The translations under genes and the position numbers were made by a program. The notes under the pieces are model-generated. The model had not been told where the DNA came from, did no database searches, and worked only from the letters and a program-made list of their open reading frames with translations. Positions 11,992-23,976 of a DNA stretch of 64,000 nucleotides are shown here, in pieces (the stretch's first letter is position 1; each line of letters opens with the position of its first letter). The DNA is taken from positions 2,263,711 through 2,327,710 of the forward strand of contig JAQFVV010012495.1 in the NCBI GenBank assembly GCA_028023455.1, in the 5' to 3' direction. The stretch comes from Epiperipatus broadwayi. Its lineage: Eukaryota > Onychophora > Udeonychophora > Euonychophora > Peripatidae.

Positions 11992-12225
11992 CAGGCAAAA
12001 GTCTCCATACAATATAGCCACCCTGTGAATGCCAGAATAATCATTAGATGCAAAACAGAATGTGCATAAACCCTATATAGTGCCTATCCCCAGTCTAATG
12101 TCTTTCTTGTTGTTTCATCAATGAAGAGCCTTGTATCTGAGAGCACTGCACCTAGATCTTAGGATCTCATGCAATTCTCTAGAAGTCACCTTTTACTTTT
12201 TCAGTTAACTATAAAACTATGAGTC
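11992..12225 (+). repeat. MITE family D, truncated copy
   Basis: Begins with AGGCAAAAGTCTCCATACA, the terminal repeat of the complete copy at 33924-34244. It shares internal segments around GAGAGCACTGCACCTAGATC, which are inverted relative to that copy. The second terminal repeat is missing. Confidence 0.65.
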
Positions 12226-15200
12226 CAAAATGAAAACACATTAATGTTTTCAATCCAAGCTAATGGAATATAACCATTCTCAGTACACACAGGGGGGAAT
12301 TTGCACAAATTAAATAAATGGAGCACAAACAATATATTAGATATAAAAAGGCTATCATTTACACTTAAAAATCAATTATGTGCTGGTTTTCCATTTAACT
12401 ACTATTTATCTTTTATTTATTCATAACTATTTCTTTGACTACATTTAATGGAACAACGCAACATTATCATCACCCCTTTAATCAATATACAGTTAGTACA
12501 TTTATTCAGTCAAACAATATCTTTATATAGTTATGAATTACACCTAAATGTCATTTCTAATTAAGAAATGGTATCTGACCAAAAAATAAATTTAGATCTA
12601 TACACCTCTCTCTTGTTAGTTGCTTCCATATTCCTCAAATTTCTCAAAGGCAATGCACAAATTCAAAAAGATAGTTATAAAGTTTAAACTTATTTGACTG
12701 AAAGAGAATGAAATGAAATCACACACACACACAAAACAGATTTTAACAATAACTTAAACACCTTATGTCATATACATTTAGAACATACATTTAAACATCA
12801 AATATAAATTGATATTAGCAAATAAATACAACAGAAAATTACATTTAAATTTAATTAATAAGAATAATAAATTATATTGGTTTATGGCATTTTTAATTAC
12901 TAAAGTAATCAATGAAATAAAATTTAATCTTAGCCAAAATCATTAGCTAATTAGATTAGACCAGTTTTTGTAAAATTTCATGACACTATGTTTAGGAAGA
13001 TTTGGTTACTATTAAATGTATATATGTGATCATTAACAAATATTAAATTCTTAATATCTTTATAGCAGATAAAGGTAATTATTGTTCTGACATAAATAAC
13101 AACATAGATCTTACAAATTGACCACTATCTTTTACTGAGGAAGGCAATAGTTGATTTTCCACAGGAGGATTACAATCTCTTCTCTACATTATCTGGAATC
13201 CAAATTGGCATACACTGAAATGTTAACACTGCATTCTTCTTGGTTTCATTTCTTCATAAATGTTGTCATCATAGAATGCTAGCTATTAACAGTTCTTTGG
13301 TTATAATTGCTCCAGAACTTCTGTAGATAGTAGGAATAATAGCAGATTGAGTAAATGCACCAAGATAGAGGCACCAAAACAAATGTCTTGATCTGGAACA
13401 CTAAGCAGGAACCAAGAGCCAAGACCTGAAACCAAAAGTGATTTGAGCATAGGACATGGTGGTCATATGAATATTTGTGCTAATATCATTTTTGTTGATA
13501 ACTATAATTTGGATGGTTTTATTGGTTCTAGGTTATCTTGATCAAATCATATTTTTTATTTATATTTTTGGTTTTGGAAGATTATTTCTTTTATTATTTA
13601 ATAAAACGTTTGCTCAATTATGATTTTATGACTATTTATGTTACTTGGTATCAAAATATATTGTCTTATCTCTATTTGCAGTTATTATATTATTTATCCT
13701 CATTATGTATCTTGAAAAATTATACTATGTATATTATTTTTGGCAGACTTAAATTGATTTCTGTGCATACTTGTAATAATTTTTGTGTATTATCTATCCT
13801 CAAACTTTATAAATAGAGCGTAATTATTGATATATCTCATCATCATTCTTTTTTTACTTCTTAAAGTATTCAATTTAGATACTTATTTGTCTTAAAAATT
13901 TCTGGTAGCATTGCCAGGTTTTAACTTCAAAAATAGTCACAAACAATACAATTAACAATGGTGTCAGATTATTTCTTTTATTGCCGACTATTCTACAGAT
14001 GTTGGCAATATAACATTTTATACATTTAAGAAATGTTTGAAACTTTGGTTGTATTATCTATAACAATATCTATTACTATTATTACTGTTTTAACAATTGT
14101 ATGTATAATGTACATATATTCGTTTTTTTTCTTTGTTGTGTAATTAATTTTGATAGCTGTTGCTTACATTCATAATTTATTGTTTATATTAAACAATGTA
14201 AAGTTATTCATTGTATATATTGTATATAATTAATGTATATATATTTTTATCGTTTTTGGTGAGTGGAATTTGTAATTTAATGATTATTATGAATAACTTT
14301 TTGCATAAATTCATGATTGGAGTTATTCTATAATGGTAGAAATCTGAGTTATTTTTTTTGTGTGTGTGTATTCTGACTCAAGTTTAAAATCTGAACTTTA
14401 TGTATGTATTTTTTCGTTCTCTTTCGTTTCTAAAAGAAAAGGAGTTTCATATGTAAATATGTTGCTAAGATATTAATATTTTGAAAATTTTATTTTACAA
14501 CAATACATTATTATTATCTTACTCTTTTGATTTATTGCACTCATTAATGTTTATATGTTCAGATTATAAAGTATAATTAATGTCATAAGGATCTGTTTTT
14601 GTTTTCACAACATATATGATTTATTTCAATTTTCAACTATCTGCACTTCGCAAATTAAAATATTATTTGCATACTTTACTGCTTGATGTGTATTCTAAAA
14701 ACTACTTTGTACTAAATCATAGGATTTCGTGTTGCACATTTATGATTTAGACTCAGTGAGTTAATTGTGAAGATATTTAAAGCTTCAAGCTTTCAAATCT
14801 AAATGCTTATGACTGGCTTAGATAAATAAAAAGAAAAGTAGAGAAGAGGATGGCTGCTCTTTTCTCGTAAAATCTTTGTTGTGTGTTTAGGTTTGGATGC
14901 CATCTGGACAGCTATCCCTGACATCTGATTGCTGTCGGTTAAGTATTTAACGAGCACTCGAGATTTGGCAGTATCTCGATTTATTTCAATTTTCAACATA
15001 TATAATTGTGGAATGAATATATGGGTACTATTATTATTATTATTTTTATATTAAAGTTACATTTTTTTATTATTACTGTTGTTAAAGTTGGACTTTAAAA
15101 CTAAGAACGCTGTTGGATTTAAAAATAGAAGAAAATTTTTGTATTGCCATAGAAATGTGAAGTCAGTAAAAATAAAAACGTCAATAACATTTTTTTTTTT

Positions 15201-16139
15201 TTAGATAAAATTAGTTGTCAATGGAATAGCATTTTGTTTCTGTTTCTCCTTACGTTTCCTATTCAAGCTTGTACTATTTTAAATGTTTTATTCAGCTGTT
15301 TATTTACTAATATGATTTAATCATCTAAAGGATAACTTATTTATCTAATAAGTTCATGCTAATATAGAGAAAATCACGGAGTGAATTATATCTATATATT
15401 TATCTAAAAACTGCAGAGAACTGAGAGCATACAAGAAACAAGCTATTAAACGATGTCGAGAAAGTGTTGTAATCTGGTAGTAAAGTGAGACTTGGAAATA
15501 AACAAGAAAAGTTTGTATAGATCTTTTGGAAATATTGATGTTTAATAATTTGCTGCTTTACTGAAATATCTTATCAATTAATATTGTTCTTATTAGCAAT
15601 AGATTAATCTTAAAGCTGAAATGGTTAATTAAAATTTGTTAATTCCATTGAAATCAAACCTGCGTTCATTCGATTTTATCAAAAATAATTAAGACAATTT
15701 TTTTTTCTTTTCAATATTACATATGGATATAAGAATTTGGATAAACCCATCTACAAAATCAATGAAGGATTTTTAAATCAATCAAAGTTTCATGGGATTT
15801 GTGTTGACGGACAATATTAAAAACAATTCAGGTTGTAAGGAAATATGATATTCTTTCTTGTGCCTTCTTTTATTTAATAAGATTGATAATTTTATATATT
15901 TTAAAAAAAGGTGAATGTGATAATAAATTTAGTTGACTATTTGCAGGTAAATGTGTGTGTGTGCGTGTTTTAAGATGAAAGAAAGGTAAAATGTCTATAG
16001 ATCTTTATTTTTTTTGATACATTTATATTGATTTATTACAGAATTATTGTAATCAATAACAAAAAAATCTTTCTCTCTAGTTTGTTTCACAGCTGATGTT
16101 AATCAATGTTAGATTATTGTTAACTAAACGATGTCCAAC
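12226..16139. other. AT-rich DNA, no gene recognised
   Basis: Nearly 4 kb without a convincing coding frame or known repeat. The longest frames (for example 13538-13816) have the low-complexity composition expected by chance. A short TG/GC run is at about 15952-15966. Confidence 0.45.
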
Positions 16140-16880
16140 TGGCTCTGAACTAGATAATGTTCTCTCTACTTCAACAAATAATTTATAATACTAGCCGGTA
16201 GTTCTTGGTGTGAGCCTTCAAGTTAGTAATCCAATATGACTAGTTCATTTACATGCAAGTAAGATATTGTTATGAATAAATTTGTTAGCCACAATGAATA
16301 GTCTAGTGATTATTATTGTTATAAGTATGAATAATATTACAACCAATCTCTAGCAAATAATTATTGTAATAGCGAATAACGTTACCAAATACCTCCTCAG
16401 CTGATGTACCCACTGGGAATGAATATGGCCCATCCAATCTGTGCACTTCCATTGTTCTGAGTAGTATCTCATGTCAGGTTGTAATCAGCCAATAGTCTCC
16501 TAGTATATCACACTTCTTCCCCCACTACACAGGACTAGGAGTAAATGTGAAGATGAATACATTTTGTTTTTCTCTATATAGTCTGGCATAGCATACTATT
16601 TTTTCTCCTCCCTCTTCTAACAGATATAGTCCTTTAAAAATTTGGGTGACTGTTTCTTTCTCTGAGGTGTTGGTGATCTTTAATTTTCTCCTTGCCTGCT
16701 ACTTCCATTGGCATCTCTTCCTATTGTAGTGTATAATCATCTACCACTTGTTCCTCTTGAGTATATGGCTGTCCAGCTTGTGGTTTATCTATATCTGATT
16801 TTATCTCTGTAAGTTTGATGATTTTATTTCCACTGGATTTATTGTTCTCCCAGCTTGGAGAACTGCAGTGGCATATGTGC
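16140..16880 (-). mobile_element. Probable LTR retrotransposon 3' end
   Basis: On the minus strand a frame ends TPQRKKQSPKFLKDYIC and stops at 16619-16621. This resembles the C-terminus of Gypsy-type polyproteins. The stop overlaps TGTTAGAAGAGGGAGGAG, which reads like the first bases of an LTR. The LTR-like part would extend down to about 16140-16290; its far end was not located. No other part of the element is seen. Confidence 0.4.
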
Positions 16881-16889
16881 TTCTATTCT

Positions 16890-17775
16890 TTTAACCCATT
16901 CCTTACCACTATAACACTCAACAATCCTCCTAACACAATCATCCCACCTTTTATACAAGTATACTGATATAAATTATTTATCCAAATCTTTTGCATACCG
17001 CATTACCTTTCTCACCCATCTTGTTACCTGCCCTTTACTCATAACCCAATTAAACACTATTTTGGCTATTCTTTTACTATCCATAAACTGCAATCTACCA
17101 AACATTTTTATTTTACTTTTTGCATCTCTCATATAAAAACTTGACCATTCCATTTCTCCTTGAATTGCCTTTTTTGCTGTCCACATCTCTGCATCTAATG
17201 CATGTCTTCCTACTTCCCTTTGTACTTTCTCTAAATAATCTCAAACCCTTTTACTAACACATAATGCATCATTACCATATGTTAACCCTGCTACTGCAAT
17301 TCCCTTCCATACAATTCTAGCTACATCATATTTATTATATGAAAATACTATTAGTTTCTTTACCAAACCTTTTATTTTCTTTGCTTCATTTACCAATTTT
17401 TTCTCCCATTCATCCAAGCAATTTTCCTGATTACATAAGATAATTCCCAAATACCTATATCTATCCACCACCCTTAACTTTATATCCCCCAATAAAAATT
17501 CTATATCTTCTCTTTCCCCAGTATTAACCATCATTATATTTGATTTTTCTTCACTAAATTTAATCCCCATCTCTTTACCCACCCTTGCACATGTCCTCAA
17601 CATAATTTCCATATCTTCTCTTCTTTCTGCACACAAAAAGATATCATATGCAAAAAAAGACCCGACAAAGTATATACTCCCTTGCCACCTATTAACGGTA
17701 TCTCTACCCCTCTTCCTAGTCTCTCTATTGCTTTCTCCATTTCACTAATTAGTCACAATATTGCTTTGATGGCTC
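16890..17775 (-). mobile_element. LINE fragment, end of reverse transcriptase and C-terminal region
   Basis: The minus-strand frame at 17241-17636 (131 codons) begins just after a degraded active-site motif; the segment immediately upstream reads FFAYDI in a shifted frame, close to F-A-D-D. It continues with EMGIKFSEEKSNIM and DRYRYLGIIL, the thumb-side signature of non-LTR reverse transcriptases. It resumes in another frame at 16974-17186 (MWTAKKAIQGEMEW...). The fingers and palm, endonuclease and ends are missing. It is a different family from the RTE copies in this window. Confidence 0.7.
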
Positions 17776-19073
17776 CCCCAGTATGGAAAAGTAGAAACGG
17801 AAACAAAAAGTGAGCATAGAGAATATACTATATTGATACCAGTTGATTATAAGATAGATGTCAAATCTATTGAAATTGTTTTTATTAATACATTTTTAAG
17901 ATATTTAGATTCCTATTTACAAGTGTAAAGACTTTTTTGTTTTTTGTTTTCAAAAAAAGGTTAAAACTCAATGAACAATTCATTATTACACATATTTTTC
18001 TCAATCAACCTGTTGTGTATTTACATATATATATATATATATATATATATTCTATGGATACTAACAAAACAAGTAAAAACAGAAATTTAATAACAACAAA
18101 GATCAATAAAGCAAAAATTACAATAAGGGAATATTTTATTGTTTTTACACATAATTAATGCCGTCAAGCGGCCACGCCCAGATATCACATGACAACCGGG
18201 ATTATTAATGCTAACTAATATGAATTTAGCATTGACTCTCACAGCAAAATATCAACAGCTATACTGATCACTCAGCACACAAACAAATAAAACCATATAT
18301 ATATATATATATACCACTACTGAGTTAAACTCTGACTCCAACAGTCTATTGCTCAAGTCTAGCCGAGTACAATTTAACAAGTTAATATACTCACAGTTCT
18401 TTCTGTTTCCTCCTATAGAGCCCATTCGGCATCTAAAAACAAAATAAGATCTATGTGCTCTGCTTTAGTTTCCTAGATGACTGTTGGTACCTTCAGAGGC
18501 ATGATGCTTCCCTCAACACATGAACTGTATGTTGCTTCCCGGACAGTTTCTCTCTGGCTTCTTTCAGCCCTGTTCTAGCTCTAGCCAGCTCCAAATACCC
18601 AGTACTAACAATTCACAAACAAAATATTTCACAATGAACATGCAAGTAATTCAGCAAAAGCAAAAAAACTCTCACTTTTTTGTACGCGCTACTTATATTT
18701 CTCACTGATTTCCAGTTTTAATTCTTGATCACTATCTTATTTCCTCAGATACTAATCAGTCTATTTTCTCCTCTGAGATTTTTAATTATTTTTGTTTTGA
18801 TTTCGATTGTTTTAAACAAATATTTCTTATCATTTATTAAAAATTTGTTTAACTTTCTTTCAATAGTATGCTAATTAATTTTACTCTCATTCGCCTTAAC
18901 TTTATCTGTTAGCTATTTCTCTAAATATATTTTCTTTGCCTTATCTTTTCCTGGAGTAATGCATGTCATTTAATTCTATAATTATTTGGTTTAAATTTGA
19001 ATACTAGTATGAAACATACAACCTAATTAAAAATAATAATTGAATAAATTAAATATAAATTATAATACAAATT
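17776..19073. other. Spacer with TA microsatellites and an unclassified complex block
   Basis: (TA)n tracts lie at about 18022-18050 and 18294-18314. The block 18160-18710 is less AT-rich than its surroundings and contains CpG-bearing segments such as GTCAAGCGGCCACGCCCAG. It looks like part of an unrecognised repeat or LTR, but no terminal repeats were found. Confidence 0.4.
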
Positions 19074-19081
19074 ATCTAAAC

Positions 19082-20096
19082 TTTTCTCAACCTTTTTGCT
19101 ACGTGACCCAATAGACTTCATTGAAATAGTTCTGTGACCCAAATGTTTATTACATAAATTATAATATAAAATAAAAGAGATATTGCATCAGCACAGTAGT
19201 GTGTAAATATTCGGATCAATTTGATAATATTTATAATGAACAAATAATTTGTAAGTTAAAAGTTGAGTTAAAGTTAAACTACATATGTTTAATTTAAAAG
19301 CTTAACACATTTTCTTCATTACCAAAAAAAGGTGTTTTCTTTTTAAATAAGGTTTTATTTATATACGAAATAGAAGCAAAAATAAATTATACAGAATTTT
19401 ATTTAAATTACTACTTTAATGTATCAGTTCGATTTCAATATCGTTTGAAGTTATTGTAAAAAATTTGTAAAACTGCAGCAACAACACATTTAAATAAAAT
19501 TTGCTATTAAAATATTATAAATTTGTCAAGCATTGTTAGCCGGGAGGTCATTGCACCCACCTTGCAAGCAAGTAGTTGTTTGCAGACGGGTGGGTTCGCG
19601 TCCCGGCCGATGCTACGACATATGAAAATATATATATATATATTATAAATTTATCACTTGCAGGCTTCGGACCGGTTGTTGATAGTACCGCAGCATCACC
19701 TGGTGGTGATTGAGCACATCAGACACAATTACCTTAAAGCTAATCTCATTGTTGAATTAACATTTATTTTCCACCACTGGCACTGGTTGATGCTTTGGCT
19801 GCATTAATTTTAGTTGCATTTTTGATTGCAATTTTTTGAACAATTGCATTTTGAAAATAATCGCGAAATTCAACATTATGATTATTTAAGTTCAAATTTA
19901 CAATTGAATTTGAGAAAACTACACAAAGCATAGGTAGTATTACTACTTTTTTTTATTAATACTAATATTTTCTTAAAATGTAAAAAAGATTTTTGCTATC
20001 AGATATTTATGTTTTTATTTCTTAGTGCATATTAGTGACCCATTAAAAATTTAATGTGACCCAATTTGGTCATGACCCAAAGGTTGAGAAATGCTG
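19082..20096. mobile_element. Non-autonomous hAT element (~1 kb)
   Basis: The ends are inverted: TTTCTCAACC near the left and GGTTGAGAAATGCTG at the right. Sub-terminal GTGACCCA repeats are present in opposite orientation. A perfect 8-bp duplication ATCTAAAC flanks it (19074-19081 and 20097-20104), as expected for hAT transposition. No transposase frame is present. The left terminus seems to have lost a few bases of the CAG-type end. A SINE is inserted at 19525. Confidence 0.85.
19525..19639 (+). mobile_element. tRNA-derived SINE, copy 2 (nested in hAT)
   Basis: Has the tRNA-like body with B box (GGTTCGCGTCC), an anticodon-arm-like segment with loop CTTGCAA, and the CCGATGCTA end. The tail has become a TA repeat. 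A 13-bp target duplication ATATTATAAATTT is at 19512-19524 and 19640-19652. The insertion post-dates the hAT element that contains it. Confidence 0.9.
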
Positions 20097-20339
20097 ATCT
20101 AAACCATTTATAAAATGTACAAATATACACAGAGGTTGCATACCATGTAGTAGAATCTGACAAATACCAGATTAGCAAATTTAGCATTTGTGACCAGATG
20201 ATCTTATAAGAAGCACATTGAAGTTTGAGAGCATTTTTTTATTAATCAAATTTACTTTACACCATATAAAAAATATTTCACAAATATTTTTTCAAAATTC
20301 CATATCCATCTTTAGATTTGTTGAATCAAAATGTGTCCA

Positions 20340-20720
20340 GGAAAAAAAATGTTGCTTCTCATTCTCCAAGCTGCTTGCAGTGCCACCTGTGAATCAATGT
20401 ATGTATTATGTAGGACATAAAGTATTAGCATTTTCTGATCAAGGAATTTGACAATGTGTATTATTCTTTGTAGATCATTTTCAATGTTCTTCCTATTATC
20501 ATGAAATCTAGAAAACGTTCTTGCAACTCAAAGCTTCACTGCCACACAGAGTTTGAATCATTTCAAAAGTTTCAATAGCAGTTTTTCCCAATTTAAAACA
20601 AAAATTAATGTTAACAAGACATAAAAAGCACTGTCACATTTCATGTCATACATAACTCATGGCAAATTAGCGCCTTAAAATTTCTGTGGTGAATAGTTAA
20701 ACTACATTATCTTGTAACAT
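20340..20720. repeat. Foldback family C, decayed copy
   Basis: Shares ordered segments with the better copy at 23335-23857, including the region around CATTTTCAATGTTCTTCC and the right-arm segment around CATTTCATGTCATACATAAC. The outer ends are diverged. Confidence 0.45.
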
Positions 20721-21185
20721 GTGTTAATTCAGAAATGGAATGGCAGTCAGCTAGGAAACCCACGTATCTTCTATATATACATATTTAACTTGTGTTATTA
20801 ATAAAGCAACAACATGTAAAAAAAATCAAGCATAATACTTTTAGGAAATGATATTTGCATTACACGTAATATATTAATCACTACAATCTACTGTTGAGAG
20901 TTGTTTATATCTGCAACAAATACAATTTCAATTTTGCAGTTGTTGTCTAAAATCATTTCTATATAAGATCTTGAAACACTGTCAAAAGTGGATTTCTTTT
21001 TGTTTAGTCAATAATTTAGATGTTGATACAATCATATTAATTATATAATGAGTGAGAAAAATTGTAATTCTTAATATATTGCACAATATTTCAGACTGTA
21101 AAAATTTAATACATATGAACATGTAATTAGGATTATGGAAGTCTGACACATGGTCCAGCATCATAGTACAGTTATATATATATAT
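20721..21185. other. AT-rich spacer ending in a TA repeat
   Basis: Nothing is recognised. A (TA) run at about 21175-21187 adjoins the ribozyme repeat array. Confidence 0.4.
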
Positions 21186-21334
21186 ATGATAAACAAAAAT
21201 GCAAGTTAAAAAACTTGCTAACGCTTGTATTTATGTCCACAGATGGCGTTCTACCAAAAACGCCCATCAAGCGTATGTTTTGTTTACATAAACGTCAGAG
21301 TAGTTAGTATTCACTATCTCTAACTATAATTCCA

Positions 21335-21378
21335 CTTTCAGATCATGATTTCAAGCTATTTGCTATCGTCAGTGAAAG
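21335..21378 (-). ncRNA. Hammerhead ribozyme, RZ1 reversed unit
   Basis: The 44-nt motif is identical to the three plus-strand copies. Its predicted cleavage site is at the G (C on the minus strand) at 21341. Confidence 0.75.
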
Positions 21379-21553
21379 ACAGGAATAAAGAAACTAGATC
21401 TAAATACAAACTCTGAGCGTTTATGAAACAATTTTTATTCAGCTTGCAAGCGTGAATTTTTTAGACACTAAAAAATTCACACTTGCAAGCTGAATAGAAA
21501 TTGTTTCATAAACGCTCAGAGTTTGTATTTAGATCTAGTTTCTTTATTCCTGT

Positions 21554-21597
21554 CTTTCACTGACGATAGCAAATAGCTTGAAATCATGATCTGAAAG
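21554..21597 (+). ncRNA. Hammerhead ribozyme, RZ1 unit 1
   Basis: Stem I pairs CTTTCA (21554-21559) with TGAAAG (21592-21597). The core CTGACGA is at 21560-21566 and stem II is AGC with GCT around an AAATA loop. GAAA is at 21580-21583. A palindromic minimal stem III (ATCATGAT) is followed by C at 21591, the predicted cleavage position. All conserved core bases of a type-I hammerhead are present. The one unusual point is a U-U opposition at the base of stem II, where a G-C pair is usual. The tiny stem III suggests it works best as a dimer, as known for Penelope and retrozyme hammerheads. Confidence 0.8.
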
Positions 21598-21962
21598 TGG
21601 AATTATAGTTAGAGATAGTGAATACTAACTACTCTGACGTTTATGTAAACAAAACATATGCTTGATGGGCGTTTTTGGTAGAACGCCATCTGTGGACATA
21701 AATACAAGCGTTAGCAAGTTTTTTAAATTGCATTTTTGTTTATCATAAATGTACCTTTGAGGTCTTTCTTGCAATGATATAGATTGCAGAGGCTTCTACT
21801 ATGTGGTGATGCTGAACTGAGATCAGACCCATATAGCTATCTGGTTTGCTATGCTGAGTTTGAAGACATTACGTGTCTAAAAAATTCACGCTTGCAAGCT
21901 GAATAGAAATTGTTTCATAAACGCTCAGAGTTTGTATTTAGATCTAGTTTCTTTATTCCTGT

Positions 21963-22006
21963 CTTTCACTGACGATAGCAAATAGCTTGAAATCATGATC
22001 TGAAAG
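21963..22006 (+). ncRNA. Hammerhead ribozyme, RZ1 unit 2
   Basis: Identical 44-nt motif, 409 bp downstream of the first. Predicted cleavage is after 22000. Two successive cleavages would release a monomer of 409 nt. Confidence 0.8.
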
Positions 22007-22371
22007 TGGAATTATAGTTAGAGATAGTGAATACTAACTACTCTGACGTTTATGTAAACAAAACATACGCTTGATGGGCGTTTTTGGTAGAACGCCATCT
22101 GTGGACATAAATACAAGCGTTAGCAAGTTTTTTAACTTGCATTTTTGTTTATCATAAATGTACCTTTGAGGTCTTTCTTGCAATGATATAGATTGCAGAG
22201 GCTTCTACTATGTGGTAATGCTGAACTGAGATCAGACCCATATAGCTATCTGGTTTGCTATGCTGAGTTTGAAGACATTACGTGTCTAAAAAATTCACGC
22301 TTGCAAGCTGAATAGAAATTGTTTCATAAACGCTCAGAGTTTGTATTTAGATCTAGTTTATTTATTCCTGT

Positions 22372-22415
22372 CTTTCACTGACGATAGCAAATAGCTTGAA
22401 ATCATGATCTGAAAG
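22372..22415 (+). ncRNA. Hammerhead ribozyme, RZ1 unit 3
   Basis: Identical motif, again 409 bp downstream. Predicted cleavage is after 22409. The unit is cut off about 100 bp later. Confidence 0.8.
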
Positions 22416-22517
22416 TGGAATTATAGTTAGAGATAGTGAATACTAACTACTCTGACGTTTATTTAAACAAAACATACGCTTGATGGGCGTTTTTGGTAGA
22501 ACGCCATCTGTGGACAT

Positions 22518-22944
22518 ATATATATATATATTAATGCATTAACATTTATCTGACTACCTAAGATTAATATATATATATATATATATATATGTTAATGCAT
22601 CAACATTTATTTGATCATCATTAATATGGAACATTTATCCTCCCACATAGTAGCTGGATATCCATTTACCATAATCACTACTGAATGTTAATCTGTTTTA
22701 GCATGACAAATCACTAGAAAAAATAACCTAAGTAGAGGAATATCTTGGAATAAAATTTGATTGCATACATGAATCAAACATGACAGGTGGATGGATATGT
22801 TGCCAGTATACGTATATAATATATGCAACAAAAAAAAAAAAACAGCAAAGAATTTATAAACTGCAGAGTAATATTGTTTCTCAGACATATCAAGCACCTA
22901 CATATGCAATAAACAAATTTTATAGTTAGAAAGTATTTCTACTC

Positions 22945-22990
<46 letters not shown>

Positions 22991-23334
22991 TTGTAACAAA
23001 TCTTTAAAGCTAGGAATATATGTAACCAATCAGATTAACAAATCTTAGAGCCCACTCTTTGTTTATTTAAATGTATTCATAAAACTCAGACCTGCCTTTA
23101 CTTCTTATGGAAATATTTTGAATAGCAATCTATTCTTGCATCAAATCAAGTGTTCAGAGTCTGCGGCTCATCTTATGTGATTGGACTGATATTTAAAATA
23201 TTATTCATGTAAATGAGTGAGAGTTGTGCTGACTTGTTGCACTGAATGATGGTAAATAAACAAATATTTAAAGTAAAAAAGAAAGTGCAACTAGATTACT
23301 AAATTTCATTGGTTGTATAAATTACAGAACACAG
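22518..23334. other. Microsatellite-rich spacer
   Basis: TA repeats lie at 22518-22531 and about 22567-22590, with a small direct repeat (TTAATGCAT..AACATTTAT) between them. A (TA)n(TG)n tract is at about 22946-22991. No gene is seen. Confidence 0.5.
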
Positions 23335-23857
23335 AATATATCAATGAAAAGATGATTGGTTCTCTCTCCAAGATGTCTGCAGAGCCATCTTTGAAATGAT
23401 GCATGTTTTATGTAGCAATGTATTTTAACTTCACCATAAAAATTTTAAAATGCTAGCATGTTTGGGTCATGAGTTTAAACATGAAATGTGACAGTTTGTT
23501 TAGACCATGGACCATCTTCAGTGCTCTTCCTACCAAACTGAAATTTTGCAAACCATTTGAAAGGTTTTTGTGATTTATGGCCTTACTGACACACATAATT
23601 TAAATCCATTTCAATGGTTGCAGCAGCAATTTTACCCCATTTTAAAATAAAATTTAATGTTAGTGCATTGTTCCATACAGGCTAAGGCATGAGATACTCT
23701 GTCATATTTCATGACACAGCTTTTGATCCAGATATGCTAGTGACTTAAAATTGTTGTGGTGAAAAGTTAAATTACATAACACATACATCGATTTAAAGAT
23801 GGTGTTACAGGCAGGAGAACCAATCACAAATCATCTTTTTTATTGAAACATACTGTA
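23335..23857. repeat. Foldback family C, copy adjacent to GSTZ copy 2
   Basis: Arms of at least 160 bp are inverted. The left arm (AAAAGATGATTGGTTCTC near 23347) matches the complement of the right arm near 23840, and AAATGTGACAG near 23484 matches the complement near 23720. It ends about 120 bp past the GSTZ stop codon and contains a TTTATT (minus-strand AATAAA) near 23838. Confidence 0.65.
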
Positions 23858-23976
23858 GGGAATAAAGCAAATTAACATACAATTGCCATTTCTCTTGTAG
23901 CAAAGACAATATTTCTGTACCAATTATTTAAATTATGCTTTTAACCTACTTCAAAATTAGCTTCATAAGCATAATT

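Larger units (their letters stand above)
21186..22517. repeat. RZ1: tandem/inverted array of ~409-bp hammerhead units (retrozyme-like)
   Basis: A reversed unit (about 21186-21463) faces a direct unit, making a near-perfect inverted repeat with arms of about 280 bp meeting near 21466. To its right the unit repeats in tandem with a period of 409 bp: the 44-nt hammerhead starts at 21554, 21963 and 22372. The last unit breaks off at a TA microsatellite at 22518. Units are almost identical, differing at a few sites, so amplification is recent. There is no ORF. The size, tandem layout and ribozyme match the animal retrozymes described in invertebrates, which are proposed to replicate through circular RNA using Penelope-like reverse transcriptase. 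The retrozyme label is inference from structure. Confidence 0.85.

Noticed and set aside
13538-13816. 92-codon plus-strand frame rich in Tyr/Leu/Ile
   Set aside because: Low-complexity composition expected of translated AT-rich DNA; no family resemblance.
16077-16090. CTGATG strings (also near 4530, 16400, 35866) as extra hammerheads
   Set aside because: No GAAA box or pairing stems follow at the required spacing.
21186-22517. CRISPR-like array
   Set aside because: The repeats are hundreds of bases long with no unique spacers, and the DNA is clearly eukaryotic.
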